The notes under the pieces are model-generated. The model saw only the letters and a program-made list of their open reading frames with translations, was not told where the DNA came from and made no database searches. A stretch of DNA of 64,000 bases from Haloplanus vescus (lineage in GTDB: Archaea > Halobacteriota > Halobacteria > Halobacteriales > Haloferacaceae). The stretch's first letter is position 1. The number at the start of each line of letters is the position of its first letter. Below are positions 25,873-34,743 of this stretch, piece by piece. The stretch lies in the NCBI RefSeq assembly GCF_900107665.1, contig NZ_FNQT01000001.1, positions 1,342,398 through 1,406,397 on the forward strand, read 5' to 3'. A program made the translations under genes and the position numbers.

Positions 25873-26748
25873 TTAGCCGATCACCGTCGGTCCTCCGCCG
25901 AGGAACTCGACGAAGTACATGAACACCCAGAGCAGGCTGATGATGCCCAGGTAGATGGCGATGAGCGTTGCCGTCCCGTACGGGTCGTAGTCGTCGTGGC
26001 CGAGGTCGCGGACGACGCCGGACTCGAACACCGACTCGGTGGGCGTCCGCGCGGCCATCGACTCGGATTCGTCGCCGGTCGTGACCTCGTCGTAGTTGAG
26101 GAACACCCACGCCGTGACGCCGAGGACGACGGCGATGGCCGCGGCGACGGCGCCGCCGAGCAGTTGGAAGGCGAAGGTGAGAGCGGGTGAACTGCCGCCG
26201 GCCGATTCGCCGCCACCACCGCTTTCGCTGCCACTGCCGCCACCACCGCCGCCGGCGGTTCCACCGCTCCCGCCGACGACGACGGCGCCTTTCATCCCGA
26301 GTGCGAGATGCGGCTGACAGTAGTACTTGTAGACGCCCTCGGTTTCGAAGGTGTGCTCGTGGCTGAATCCGGAGTTCTCGATGCTCTCGACACCGCCCCA
26401 GTCCGCGTCCGAGGGCTGGTCTTCGATGAGGACGTTGTGCGTGTCCGACACCCACTCGAAGGTTATCGTCGTGCCGGGGTCGACGCGGACGGCGGTGGGC
26501 GAGAAGGCGTACGACCCGCCGTTGCCTTCCGCCCCGACGTCGACGGTGATGGCGTCTTCGCCCGTGCGGTCGACGGTGCCGTCGAACGTCGCCGTCTCGC
26601 CGCCGGTGCTACCGCCGAACCAACCGCCGTAGTCGACGCCGCCCTGTGCAGTCGCGGTTCCGGCGCCGACCACCCCCGCGGCGACGCTGCCGGCGGCGGT
26701 CCGGAGCGCCGTCCGGCGCGTGACCCACGGTTCGTCGTCGCCGGTCAT
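25873..26748 (-). CDS. Halocyanin fused to a two-helix membrane domain
   Basis: This 291-residue protein has a Tat signal (VTRRTALRTAAG) and a blue-copper halocyanin domain with ligands H104, C144, H147 and M152 (SDTHNVLIE and YYCQPHLALGM). It then has a Gly/Ser linker (about residues 160-190) and two hydrophobic helices (about 197-220 and 260-282, LIAIYLGIISLLWVFMYFVEF). Halocyanins carry electrons to the terminal oxidase, so the fusion would hold the donor at the membrane. The last helix may stand for a small oxidase subunit of the CbaD/CbaC type. It opens the oxidase operon. Confidence 0.9.
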   Translation of the reverse strand: MTGDDEPWVTRRTALRTAAGSVAAGVVGAGTATAQGGVDYGGWFGGSTGGETATFDGTVDRTGEDAITVDVGAEGNGGSYAFSPTAVRVDPGTTITFEWVSDTHNVLIEDQPSDADWGGVESIENSGFSHEHTFETEGVYKYYCQPHLALGMKGAVVVGGSGGTAGGGGGGSGSESGGGGESAGGSSPALTFAFQLLGGAVAAAIAVVLGVTAWVFLNYDEVTTGDESESMAARTPTESVFESGVVRDLGHDDYDPYGTATLIAIYLGIISLLWVFMYFVEFLGGGPTVIG

Positions 26749-26841
26749 GGGTACGGCCTCCCGACGCGGTCCGGACGCCGCGTCACGATTCGTCGGTCGT
26801 TACCGTCAGCTACCACCATATCACCCACCTCGCTACTTTGG

Positions 26842-26855
26842 GCTTATAATACGGG
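26842..26855 (-). promoter_or_regulatory. Possible TATA box of the halocyanin-oxidase operon
   Basis: On the minus strand the region reads ...GTATTATAAGCCC. A start site about 25 bp on would give a leader of about 70 nt before the ATG at 26748. On the plus strand TTATTAG (about 26892) fits the divergent gene at 26921. Confidence 0.35.
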
Positions 26856-26920
26856 TCGGCGATTTTCGAATCGTTGGAATAGCGGGGGTAGTTATTAGCA
26901 CGGCCCGCCGACGCGCCAGT

Positions 26921-27100
26921 ATGGTTTCCGTACACCGCGTCCCACTCGTCGGGCTCTTGGCGTTGCTTCCGGTGGCAGTGTACGCGCTCTCGGTCGACCT
27001 CATCGTCGCCGTGGCGCTCGTCAACGTCGTCCTCATCGCGGGGAGCGTGACTGCGATGTTCATGCCCAGCGAGTCGACGGCCAAGGCCAGCGCCGCGTAG
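26921..27100 (+). CDS. Small two-helix membrane protein
   Basis: The 59-residue product is nearly all membrane helix: HRVPLVGLLALLPVAVYALS and DLIVAVALVNVVLIAGSVTAMFM, with a short Ser/Lys tail. It lies divergent to the oxidase operon and is followed after 1 bp by a SafE-like gene. A small subunit or assembly factor of the ba3 oxidase (CbaC/CbaE type) is plausible, but no motif proves it. A TATA-like TTATTAG lies about 28 bp before the ATG. Confidence 0.65.
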   Translation: MVSVHRVPLVGLLALLPVAVYALSVDLIVAVALVNVVLIAGSVTAMFMPSESTAKASAA

Positions 27101-27101
27101 G

Positions 27102-27881
27102 ATGCACCCACTCGCCGGCGCGTTCGCTCCCGCCGACGACGCGGGACTGGTCGTCTTCCTCGCCATCGGCGTCCTCGGCGGGGCGCACTGTCTCGGGATG
27201 TGTGGCCCGCTCGTGACGCTGTACGCCGACCGCCTCGGTGCGGAGGGGGGCCGCGACCACCTTGACTGGCACGACGTCCGCCAGCACCTCCTGTTCAACG
27301 CCGGGCGGACGGCGAGTTACACCCTCGTCGGCGGCCTGATGGGAGCGCTCGGCGCCGCCCTCTTCGACGCCGCCGCCGTGGCCGCCGTCGCGACAGACGT
27401 GCGCGCGGTCACCGGCGTCGTCGTCGGGAGCGTCATCGTCTGTACGGGCGCCGGCTACCTCGTCCGCGGGTCGGTCCGCGGCCGGTCGCTCCCCGTCGTC
27501 GGCAGCGTCTTCTCGCGGGTGTACGGCGCCCTGACCGACCGCGTCGACGAGTGGGTCGGCGGGCCGCGCATCGTCGCCCTCGGCGCGCTCCACGGACTCA
27601 TGCCCTGTCCCCTGCTCTACCCCGCCTTCCTCTACGCGCTCGCCGTCGGGTCGCCGCTGCGCGGGGCGCTCTCGCTGGCCGTCCTCGGCCTCGGCACCGT
27701 CCCGACCCTCCTCGCGTACGGCACCGTCTTCCAATCGCTCGATGCGGGGACGCGCGTGGGCCTCCACCGGGCGCTCGGCGTCTGCTTTCTCGCGCTGGGC
27801 TACCTGCCGCTGGCGCGAGGGTTGGCGCTGTTCGGCGTCCCCCTCCCCCACCCGCCGATTCCCGTCTACCAGCCACTATGA
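27102..27881 (+). CDS. Sulfite exporter TauE/SafE-family (UreH-like) membrane protein
   Basis: This 259-residue protein has about six helices. The start has the family motif AIGVLGGAHCLGMCGPLV, where a His-Cys-x3-Cys cluster in the membrane is typical of the SafE/UreH-like group found next to copper ATPases and cbb3 oxidase assembly genes. A second half-motif, GALHGLMPCPLLYPAFLYAL, mirrors the first. A role in copper or thiol traffic for oxidase assembly is inferred from context. The stop overlaps the P-type ATPase ATG (ATGA). Confidence 0.85.
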   Translation: MHPLAGAFAPADDAGLVVFLAIGVLGGAHCLGMCGPLVTLYADRLGAEGGRDHLDWHDVRQHLLFNAGRTASYTLVGGLMGALGAALFDAAAVAAVATDVRAVTGVVVGSVIVCTGAGYLVRGSVRGRSLPVVGSVFSRVYGALTDRVDEWVGGPRIVALGALHGLMPCPLLYPAFLYALAVGSPLRGALSLAVLGLGTVPTLLAYGTVFQSLDAGTRVGLHRALGVCFLALGYLPLARGLALFGVPLPHPPIPVYQPL

Positions 27882-30307
27882 CCTGCACGCTCTGTGACCT
27901 GCCGACGCCCGACCCGCCGGTGAGCGACGACGACGTGGCGGGCACCTTCTGCTGTCGGGGGTGTCTGGAGGTGGCGCGCACCCTCGACGACGTGGACGCC
28001 GCGTCGGTCGACGGCCCGGACGACGTGCGCTCGGCGCTCGGCGACGACGACGAGTCCGCGGACCCAGCCGACACCGAGGCGGCCTTCGTCGCCGTCGACG
28101 GCATGCACTGTGCCACCTGCGAGGCGTTCCTCGAAGCGCGCGCGACGGGCCACGAGGGCGTCGTCGACGCCGAAGCGTCGTACCCCTCGAACCTCGTCCG
28201 CGTCGTCTACGACCCCGAGCGTCGCGACGAAGACGACCTGCCGGCCTTGCTCGACGGCGCCGGCTACCGCGCGCGGCCCGTGGACGAATCGGGCGAGGAC
28301 GACACGACGGAGACGGTGGGCCGCCTCGTCATCGGCGGCTTCTTCGGCATGATGACGATGGCGTGGTACGTCCTCTTCCTCTATCCGACCTACCTCGGAT
28401 TCGACGCGCTGTTGCTCGACGTGACCGGCGTCGCCGGCCAGTACCTCCTCTGGAACGTGTGGGTGATGACGAGCGTCGTCCTCGGCTACACCGGCTACCC
28501 GATTCTCCGAGGGGCGTACGTCAGCCTCCGCGCCGGCCAGCCGAACATGGACCTGCTGGTGGCGCTCGCGGCGGGCACCGCCTACGTCTACAGCACGGCG
28601 ACGCTCCTCCTCGGCGGCACGGAGGTGTACTTCGACATCACGACGGTGGTCGTGCTGGTGGTGACGCTGGGCGGCTACTACGAGACGCGCCTGAAAGCGC
28701 GGGCCGCGGGGCAGTTGACGGAGCTCACGGAGAGTCGGGTGAGCCACGCCCGCCGGCGCACCGCGGACGGCGAGGAAGTGGTCGACGTAGAGGAGGTGAC
28801 GGCCGGCGACGAACTCGTCGTCGGCGCGGGCGACCGACTCCCGGTCGATGGAACGGTGGTCGAAGGGACCGCCGCCGTCGACGAGTCGCTCGTGACGGGC
28901 GAATCGGTGCCCGTCCGGCGCGAGGTGGGCGACGAGGTTATCGGCGGCGGCCTCGTCACCGCTGGCGGCCTCGTCGTCGAAGCCGACGAAGGCGCGACGA
29001 GCACGCTTGACCGTCTCGTCACCCACCTCTGGCGCGTCCGCAGTTCGCGCCCCGGCGTCCAGCGACTCGCCGACCGCCTCGCCGCCGTGTTCGTCCCCGT
29101 CGTCGTCCTCCTCGCTCTCGGCGCTGTGGCCGTCCACCTCGCCCTCGGCGCGGCGCCGAGCGACGCCGTCCTGACCGGGTTGGCGGTGCTCGTCGTCTCC
29201 TGTCCCTGCGCGCTGGGACTGGCGACGCCGCTCGCCGTCTCGGCGGGCGTCCGGGAGGCGCTCGATGCGGGAATCGTCGTCACCGACGGCGACGTGTTCG
29301 AGCGCGCGCCCGAGGCGGAGATTCTCGCCTTCGACAAGACGGGGACGCTGACGACGGGCGAGATGTCCCTCCACGACGCCGTCGGCTCCGACGAGGCACT
29401 GGCGCGCGCCGCGGCCGTCGAGTCGTTCGCTGACCACCCGATGGCCCGAGCGGTGGTCGAGGGGGTGGACGCCCCCGACCGACGCGTCGACGGCTTCGAG
29501 CGCCACCCCGGCCGCGGCGTGAGCGGCGTCGTCGACGGTGAGCGCGTGACCGTCGGGCGCGCGGCGCTGTTCGAGGACGGCGAGATTCCAGACACCTACC
29601 GCGAACGCTACGAGCGAGCGGTCGAGGCTGGGAACGTCCCCGCGTACGTCGGCTGGGAGGGGAGCGTGCGCGGCGTCGTCGTCGCGGGCGACCAGCCCCG
29701 TCCGGAATGGGAGCGCGTCGTCAGTTCGGTGGCCGAGGACGTGGCTCGCGTCGTCGTCATCACCGGCGACGGCGGCGAGGCGGACACCGACGGGACCGCC
29801 GCGCGCTTCCGCGAGCACCCCGACGTGGACGACGTGTTCACCGGCGTCCCGCCCGAGGCGAAAGCCGAAGTCGTCGAGCGCCTCCGCGAGGACGGCACGA
29901 CGGTGATGGTCGGCGACGGGAGCAACGACGCGCCGGCGCTGGCGGCCGCCGACCTAGGTATCTCTCTGGAGAGCGGGACGCGCCTCGCGGCCGACGCCGC
30001 CGACGCCGTGGTGACGACGGACGACCTGACCACCGTCCCCGAGGTGTTCGACCTGACCGCGGCGACCAATCGCCGGGTCCGCGAGAACCTCGGCTGGGCG
30101 TTCTGTTACAACGCGCTCGCGGTGCCCGCCGCCGCCCTCGGCGTCCTCAACCCGCTCGTCGCGGCGGTGGCGATGGCGACGAGCAGTCTGCTGGTGGTCG
30201 CCAACTCCGCCCGCGGACTGGGCCACGGGAGCGCGGACGACTCGTTGGCAGGGGGCGACCCCGAGGCGAACGCACTCGGTCACGCGGGGGCGACGGCGGA
30301 CGATTGA
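27878..30307 (+). CDS. Copper-translocating P-type ATPase, CcoI-like
   Basis: The 809-residue P1B ATPase starts with a cysteine-rich metal-binding domain (CTLCDLPTP and FCCRGC) as seen in CcoI/FixI proteins. An HMA domain with GMHCATCEAF follows. The membrane metal site is CPCALGLATPLAVS, the actuator is VDESLVTGESVPV, the phosphorylation site DKTGTLT, and the hinge GDGSNDAPALAAADLGIS. CcoI-type pumps deliver copper to heme-copper oxidases, and the ba3 oxidase genes lie just across the divergent promoter. It overlaps the SafE-like gene by 4 bp. A copper efflux (CopA) role remains possible. Confidence 0.93.
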   Translation: MTCTLCDLPTPDPPVSDDDVAGTFCCRGCLEVARTLDDVDAASVDGPDDVRSALGDDDESADPADTEAAFVAVDGMHCATCEAFLEARATGHEGVVDAEASYPSNLVRVVYDPERRDEDDLPALLDGAGYRARPVDESGEDDTTETVGRLVIGGFFGMMTMAWYVLFLYPTYLGFDALLLDVTGVAGQYLLWNVWVMTSVVLGYTGYPILRGAYVSLRAGQPNMDLLVALAAGTAYVYSTATLLLGGTEVYFDITTVVVLVVTLGGYYETRLKARAAGQLTELTESRVSHARRRTADGEEVVDVEEVTAGDELVVGAGDRLPVDGTVVEGTAAVDESLVTGESVPVRREVGDEVIGGGLVTAGGLVVEADEGATSTLDRLVTHLWRVRSSRPGVQRLADRLAAVFVPVVVLLALGAVAVHLALGAAPSDAVLTGLAVLVVSCPCALGLATPLAVSAGVREALDAGIVVTDGDVFERAPEAEILAFDKTGTLTTGEMSLHDAVGSDEALARAAAVESFADHPMARAVVEGVDAPDRRVDGFERHPGRGVSGVVDGERVTVGRAALFEDGEIPDTYRERYERAVEAGNVPAYVGWEGSVRGVVVAGDQPRPEWERVVSSVAEDVARVVVITGDGGEADTDGTAARFREHPDVDDVFTGVPPEAKAEVVERLREDGTTVMVGDGSNDAPALAAADLGISLESGTRLAADAADAVVTTDDLTTVPEVFDLTAATNRRVRENLGWAFCYNALAVPAAALGVLNPLVAAVAMATSSLLVVANSARGLGHGSADDSLAGGDPEANALGHAGATADD

Positions 30308-30364
30308 GGTCGGCCAATACCGAACCACGACCACTAAGAGCGCCCGGGCGCAACCCCCGGGCGA

Positions 30365-31216
30365 ATGCGGGTGACGCTACTCGGAACGGGTGATACGACC
30401 GGGACGCCGACGGTCGGCTGTGACTGTGCCACCTGCGAGGGGGCACGTGACCGTGGCGTCGAGCGCTCGCGGTTCTCCGTCCACATCGAGAACGAGCGGA
30501 CGGGCGAATCGCTCCTCGTCGACTGCAGCCCCGACTTCCGCCACCAGTTTCTCACGCAGGACGTGTCACTCCCCGACGCCGCGCTGGTGACGCACATTCA
30601 CTTCGACCACCTCGACGGCCTCGGGAACGCCTACCGCGTCTTCGACCACCTGCCAGTCCACGCCGCGGACGTGGTCGACCCCGTGACCGACGAGAGCGTC
30701 GCCGACACCGTCCGACGGAAGTACGACTACCTCGACCGGGTGTCGGTCCACGAGCAGACGCCACACGACACGTTTCGCGTCTGCGGCCTCGACGTGCAGT
30801 TCGTCCCCGTCGACCACCCGCCGCTCCTGTGTTACGGCGTCGTCGTCACCGACCCGGAGACGGGCGCGAAGTGTTCCATCACGGGCGACACCAGCTACGA
30901 TATCCCCGAGGAGTCACGGGCGGCACTTGCCGACCCCGACCTGTTGCTCGCGGACGCCATCGTCCCCGCGTCGTCGGCCGAACACCATCCGCAGGGAGGG
31001 GCCCATTACGACGAGAGCGGCGTCCCGCGGACGTTCGGGACGAAACACATGACCCGGGAGGGGGCACTCGCCCTCGCTTCGGAACTCGGCGCCGACCGAA
31101 CGCGGCTGGTCCACCTCGCTCACTACTACCCCGCCGAGGAGGCCTTCGCGGAGCCACTCGCCGTCGACGGCGAGCAGTACGACCTTTACCCCTCGGCGGC
31201 GGAGGAACGCACATGA
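30365..31216 (+). CDS. MBL-fold metallohydrolase (PhnP-like)
   Basis: This 283-residue enzyme has the metallo-beta-lactamase site THIHFDHLDG (HxHxDH) plus further ligands in VDHPP and SITGDTSYD. The N-terminal LLGTGDTTGTPTVGCDCATC cysteine pair is the zinc-binding loop of the PhnP (phosphoribosyl cyclic phosphodiesterase) group. The true substrate in haloarchaea is not known. A TATA-like ACTAAGAG lies about 30 bp upstream. The palindrome CGCCCGGGCG lies between it and the ATG. The next small membrane gene overlaps its stop by 4 bp. Confidence 0.85.
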   Translation: MRVTLLGTGDTTGTPTVGCDCATCEGARDRGVERSRFSVHIENERTGESLLVDCSPDFRHQFLTQDVSLPDAALVTHIHFDHLDGLGNAYRVFDHLPVHAADVVDPVTDESVADTVRRKYDYLDRVSVHEQTPHDTFRVCGLDVQFVPVDHPPLLCYGVVVTDPETGAKCSITGDTSYDIPEESRAALADPDLLLADAIVPASSAEHHPQGGAHYDESGVPRTFGTKHMTREGALALASELGADRTRLVHLAHYYPAEEAFAEPLAVDGEQYDLYPSAAEERT

Positions 31217-31389
31217 CCGTCGTCTCGACGCTCGGACGCGGCGCCGCCAGCGGGCTCTCGGGTGCCTTTGTCTGGGTCGCCGTCTCGGTGCTCGCGTACG
31301 GCACGCCGGCCCCGCGCCGGGCCGCGCTCTTCGGTGTCGCGCTCGGCCTTCTGGTCGCGCTCACGACCGCAGTAGCGAAAGTTAGGTGA
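31213..31389 (+). CDS. Small two-helix membrane protein
   Basis: The 58-residue product has two hydrophobic segments (GLSGAFVWVAVSVLAYG and ALFGVALGLLVALTTAVA) joined by a short basic turn (TPAPRR). It overlaps the upstream hydrolase gene as ATGA and its 3' end overlaps the convergent DUF5787 gene by 8 bp. The function is unknown. Confidence 0.6.
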   Translation: MTVVSTLGRGAASGLSGAFVWVAVSVLAYGTPAPRRAALFGVALGLLVALTTAVAKVR

Positions 31390-32341
31390 AGCGGTCCAGC
31401 CCTGCCTGCCGACGCGCCACGCCCGCCGGGTCGGCGACCCACGGCGTCCGCGCGTCGCGCAGCGCCGCGGTGTCGACACTCGGCGCTTCGGCGGCCTCGA
31501 AGTGCGGACACGACGACCCACAGTCGCTCCCGGGGTCAACCACGGCGTCGAACGCGGTGCAGTAGGGGCGGCCATCATCGGTCGGGTCCATCGCCGCACA
31601 CCCCGGAAACTCGTCGGGGCGCCATCCCTTGCCGTAGGCTCGCTCGGCGATAGCGCGTCGCTTGCGCGCCTTCGCGGCCGTCGAAGCGACGGCAACGTCC
31701 GTCCGGAGCGGACGCTCGTCGAGAGGTTCGACGCCCGGTGCTCCGGTGTCGATTGGCGTCGGCTCCCGGACGACGGTCAGGTCGTCCGTCTCGGGGTCGA
31801 ACCGCCAGACGCCGACCGCGTCGGGGATGCGGTTCAGGTGCGCGCCGGTCACGTAGCTCTCGGTCGCGAGAATCACGGTGTCGAAGAGGCCGAGCGACAC
31901 GTCGCGGCGCAACTGCCACTGGAGGTCGCCCGGCCGGTCGAGGTCCGGTTTGTTCTCGATGCCGACGAGGTGGCCAACCCAGTCGGGGTAGCGCGTCGTC
32001 GCGCGGACGTGCCGGCGACTGCCTCGATGCTCCGTCTCGAAGAAGCCCACGTCGACGGCGCGGTCGGTGACGCGGGCGGCGACGCCGGGGGAGCAGTCGA
32101 AGGCCTCGGTGGGGTCGACGGCGCGTCCGGGGCCCACGTCGCTCTCGACGGCGCGGGGCGGGATGGTCCGACTCGTGATGGCGGCCCGGCGGTCGAACTC
32201 GGGGCCGGGGACGACGCCGCAGACGTCGACGACGCGCGCGCCGGGGTCGGCGACCGACGCCCCGAGCTGGCGACCCAGTATCCACTCACGGGTTCGCTCC
32301 AGCTGTGCGCACAACGCGAGTTCGAAGGCGTACTCCGACAC
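31382..32341 (-). CDS. DUF5787 family protein
   Basis: This is a 319-residue protein of the haloarchaeal DUF5787 family from a GTG start (VSEYAFELALCAQLER). The middle part IENKPDLDRPGDLQWQLRRDVSLGLFDTVILATESYVTG looks like a PD-(D/E)XK nuclease-like core: E and K in GIENKPD after an acidic residue upstream. The C-terminus carries a cysteine cluster (CTAFDAVVDPGSDCGSSC), as in Fe-S or zinc nucleases related to Cas4. The activity is unknown. The GTG overlaps the stop of the upstream DUF5808 gene by one base. Confidence 0.82.
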   Translation of the reverse strand: MSEYAFELALCAQLERTREWILGRQLGASVADPGARVVDVCGVVPGPEFDRRAAITSRTIPPRAVESDVGPGRAVDPTEAFDCSPGVAARVTDRAVDVGFFETEHRGSRRHVRATTRYPDWVGHLVGIENKPDLDRPGDLQWQLRRDVSLGLFDTVILATESYVTGAHLNRIPDAVGVWRFDPETDDLTVVREPTPIDTGAPGVEPLDERPLRTDVAVASTAAKARKRRAIAERAYGKGWRPDEFPGCAAMDPTDDGRPYCTAFDAVVDPGSDCGSSCPHFEAAEAPSVDTAALRDARTPWVADPAGVARRQAGLDRFT

Positions 32342-32619
32342 TAGTCGTCGACGATCACTTCCACCGGCTCGTCGTCGGCGTCGTCGATGTCGGTGTCGCT
32401 CTCGCCACCGCGCTCCTGCCAGAGCAGGACGGCGGCGACGATGACAACGATCCAGGACCGCCAGTTGGCCATGTTCAGCGAGTAGCCGATGCCGAAGGGC
32501 TTCTCCACGACCATGCCGTCGCCCGGCTTCCAGTGCGACGAGACGAGACGCCCGAGACTCGGGCGCTCGAAGTTGTAGGGGATGCCGAGAATCGATCCGG
32601 ATTGCGGCTTGTCTACCAT
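32341..32619 (-). CDS. DUF5808 family small membrane protein
   Basis: The 92-residue protein has an N-terminal domain of about 60 residues (GSILGIPYNFERPSLGRLVS, HWKPGDGMVVEKPFGIGYSL). One helix (WIVVIVAAVLLW) and an acidic tail follow. This matches the DUF5808 family, of unknown role. The start at 32619 is preferred over upstream codons that encode an unrelated sequence. It is the first gene of the pair with DUF5787. Confidence 0.78.
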   Translation of the reverse strand: MVDKPQSGSILGIPYNFERPSLGRLVSSHWKPGDGMVVEKPFGIGYSLNMANWRSWIVVIVAAVLLWQERGGESDTDIDDADDEPVEVIVDD

Positions 32620-32772
32620 GCGCGAGACGTACGGTCTCCCGGGATAAATCGTTTCGGCTCGGAGCGAGAGACGACCGTCGATGGCGATATCGACACACCC
32701 CGTATCGTTCATTATCGACCGATTCAGACCTCAACGCCAGCGTTATCCCGCTCGCGCGGCAAAGTAACGGTA

Positions 32773-33051
32773 ATGGCCCCCCACACGGCCCCGTCGCCCG
32801 CGAGCGTCGACGCCCGCCCGCGCAAGGCGACCCTGTTCTGTCCGGAGTGTGGCCACGCCAGCCCAGTCGACGGCGACTGGGCAGTTCGAACGCTCGGCAA
32901 CAGTCGACGACTGCGCTGTCCCGAGTGCCAAGCCGTCGTCGACGAACGGCGACGCTCTCGCGACGAGGCTCCCGCCGTCGAGCAGTGTGTCGACGCGTGG
33001 CGACGCTACTGGTCGGCGTGGGCGAGACTGGTCGCCGACGCGACGCTCTAG
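32773..33051 (+). CDS. Small zinc-ribbon protein
   Basis: The 92-residue protein has a two-CxxC zinc ribbon (FCPECGHASPV and LRCPECQAVVDE) in residues 20-62, and a helical, Arg/Trp-rich C-terminus (CVDAWRRYWSAWARLVAD). Such ribbons are common in haloarchaeal single-domain proteins of unknown role. Its stop overlaps the convergent Kae1-Bud32 gene by 4 bp. Confidence 0.75.
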   Translation: MAPHTAPSPASVDARPRKATLFCPECGHASPVDGDWAVRTLGNSRRLRCPECQAVVDERRRSRDEAPAVEQCVDAWRRYWSAWARLVADATL

Positions 33052-34673
33052 GTGTAGCGCCCGCGACCCTCGATTTTCCGCAGTCGCGTCAGGACGGATT
33101 CGTCGCCGACCGCCGCGTAGCCGTCCTCGAAGGCGTCGAGGAGGGCGTCAGCGTCCGCGGCCGACACCGTCCCGCGGACGCTCCCGCCGAAGACGTGACA
33201 GTCCATCGCGTGGTCCTCGACGTGCCCGCTGTGGTAGCCGAGGCCGAAGTCGATGAGATAGCAGCGCTCGCCGACGCGGACGTTCCGCACCGTGGGGTCG
33301 CCGTGGACGAGGCCCGCCTGATGGAGCGTCGCGAGATGCTCGCCGACGGTGCGCGCCGTCTCGGGCGAGAGCGCCGCCCCGAGGTCACAGTCGCCGACGG
33401 CGTCGAAGGTGAGCGTCGCCTCTGGCACGTCCACGTCGCGAACGACGGGTGTCGGCACGCCCTGCCGCCGCGCCTCGCTGGTGAGTCGCGCCTCCGCGAC
33501 GGTGCGCTCTCGGCGCAGGCGGGCGTCGAGTTCGGGGTGACGGTAAGACTTCGGGACGCGGCGCTTGACGATTCGGTCCGGCGCCCCGTCCGCGGTGCGT
33601 TCGACGCTGACGACGGCCTCGGCGCCGCGTCTGGCGGGCGCCGCTGACGGGTCGAAGGAGACGGTGGGTTCGCCCGTCCGCCACGTCACGTCGACTTCGT
33701 CGGGGCGGAAGTTCGGGTCGATGGCGGAGTCCTCGATTGGGAGTCGCTCGCCCGCGACGAACATCTTGGCGCCGAGGACGGCTATCATCCCCGCGTTGTC
33801 TCGGAGGTAGCGGGCGTCGGGCGCGTAGAACTCGGCGCCGCGCTCGGCACACATCGATTCCAGCATCTCGCGCAGGCGGGCGTTTTGCCCCACGCCGCCG
33901 CCGAGGACGAGCTCGTCCGCGCCGGTCAGCGAGAGGGCGCGTTCGGCCACCTCGGCCAGCATGGCGAAAATCGTCTCCTGGAGCGAGAAGCAGACGTCCT
34001 CGACGGGTGTCCCCGCGTCGTATTCGTCTTTGGCGGCGCTCATCAGGCCGGAGAAAGAGAAGTCCATCCCCTTGACGACGTAGGGCAGGTCGACGTACTC
34101 GCCGTCGGCCGCCGCCTCCTCCACCTTGGGGCCGCCGGGGTGAGACCAGCCGACGTGTCGGGTGAACTTGTCGATAGCATTGCCGACGCCGGTGTCCATC
34201 GTCTCGCCGAGGACACGATACCGGCCGTCGTGGAAGCCGAGGAGATGGGCGTTGGCGCCGCTGGCGTTCAGGCAGACGGGCGCGTCGAAGCCGGAGCCGT
34301 GGCGCCCGATTTCGAGGTGGGCGACCATGTGGTTGACGCCGACGAGGGGCACGTCCAGCGTCCCCGCGAGGGCGCGGGCCGCGGTGCCGACGATGCGCAA
34401 GCAGGGGCCGAGTCCGGGGCCGCGGGAGAAGGCGACGGCGTCGATGGGGCCGTCGGCGGCGTCGAGAGCCGCCTCGACGACTTTGGGGATGGCCTCGCCC
34501 ATGTGTTCGGCGGCCTCGCGCGGGTGAATGCCGCCGCTCTCGGGCTGGTAGGCGTCGGTTTCGATAAAGGGTGGGTTGGCGTCGAGCGGCGCGGGGTCCG
34601 CGGGGTCGTACTCGAAGACGGCGGCGCTGGCCGCCCACGCGGTGCCCTCGATGCCGAGCACGCGGACGGTCAT
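33048..34673 (-). CDS. kae1: Kae1-Bud32 fusion (KEOPS core)
   Basis: The 541-residue protein joins the Kae1 threonylcarbamoyltransferase (about residues 1-330) with the Bud32 kinase/ATPase. Kae1 features are VLGIEGTAWA, VNHMVAHLEIGRH with metal-binding histidines, FSRGPGLGPCLR, KGMDFSFSGL, and DNAGMIAVLG. Bud32 features are SYRHPELDARLRRERTVAEA, LVHGDPTVRNV and YLIDFGLGYHS; the usual HGDLTxxN has Pro after the Asp. It makes t6A37 in tRNA with Pcc1 (gene at 1928). The ATG at 34673 is used. S24e lies upstream, but the usual S27ae gene does not intervene. Confidence 0.96.
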   Translation of the reverse strand: MTVRVLGIEGTAWAASAAVFEYDPADPAPLDANPPFIETDAYQPESGGIHPREAAEHMGEAIPKVVEAALDAADGPIDAVAFSRGPGLGPCLRIVGTAARALAGTLDVPLVGVNHMVAHLEIGRHGSGFDAPVCLNASGANAHLLGFHDGRYRVLGETMDTGVGNAIDKFTRHVGWSHPGGPKVEEAAADGEYVDLPYVVKGMDFSFSGLMSAAKDEYDAGTPVEDVCFSLQETIFAMLAEVAERALSLTGADELVLGGGVGQNARLREMLESMCAERGAEFYAPDARYLRDNAGMIAVLGAKMFVAGERLPIEDSAIDPNFRPDEVDVTWRTGEPTVSFDPSAAPARRGAEAVVSVERTADGAPDRIVKRRVPKSYRHPELDARLRRERTVAEARLTSEARRQGVPTPVVRDVDVPEATLTFDAVGDCDLGAALSPETARTVGEHLATLHQAGLVHGDPTVRNVRVGERCYLIDFGLGYHSGHVEDHAMDCHVFGGSVRGTVSAADADALLDAFEDGYAAVGDESVLTRLRKIEGRGRYT

Positions 34674-34691
34674 GGCAGTCGCTGTGCGCGG

Positions 34692-34729
34692 GTGGTCACG
34701 AGCTGACCACACGACACCGCGTGGTCAGC
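34692..34729. repeat. Three GTGGTCA half-sites between S24e and kae1
   Basis: GTGGTCA at 34692-34698, its complement TGACCAC at 34704-34710, and GTGGTCA again at 34721-34727 fill the gap. The last two extend to a 9-bp inverted repeat GCTGACCAC/GTGGTCAGC with a 10-nt spacer. It could be an RNA hairpin, processing site, or operator for kae1. Confidence 0.5.
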
Positions 34730-34743
34730 GGGCGGCGTCACGT

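Noticed and set aside
27866-29818. A 650-codon open frame antisense to the copper ATPase
   Set aside because: The plus strand carries all P-type ATPase motifs in order; the antisense translation matches nothing and has no promoter.
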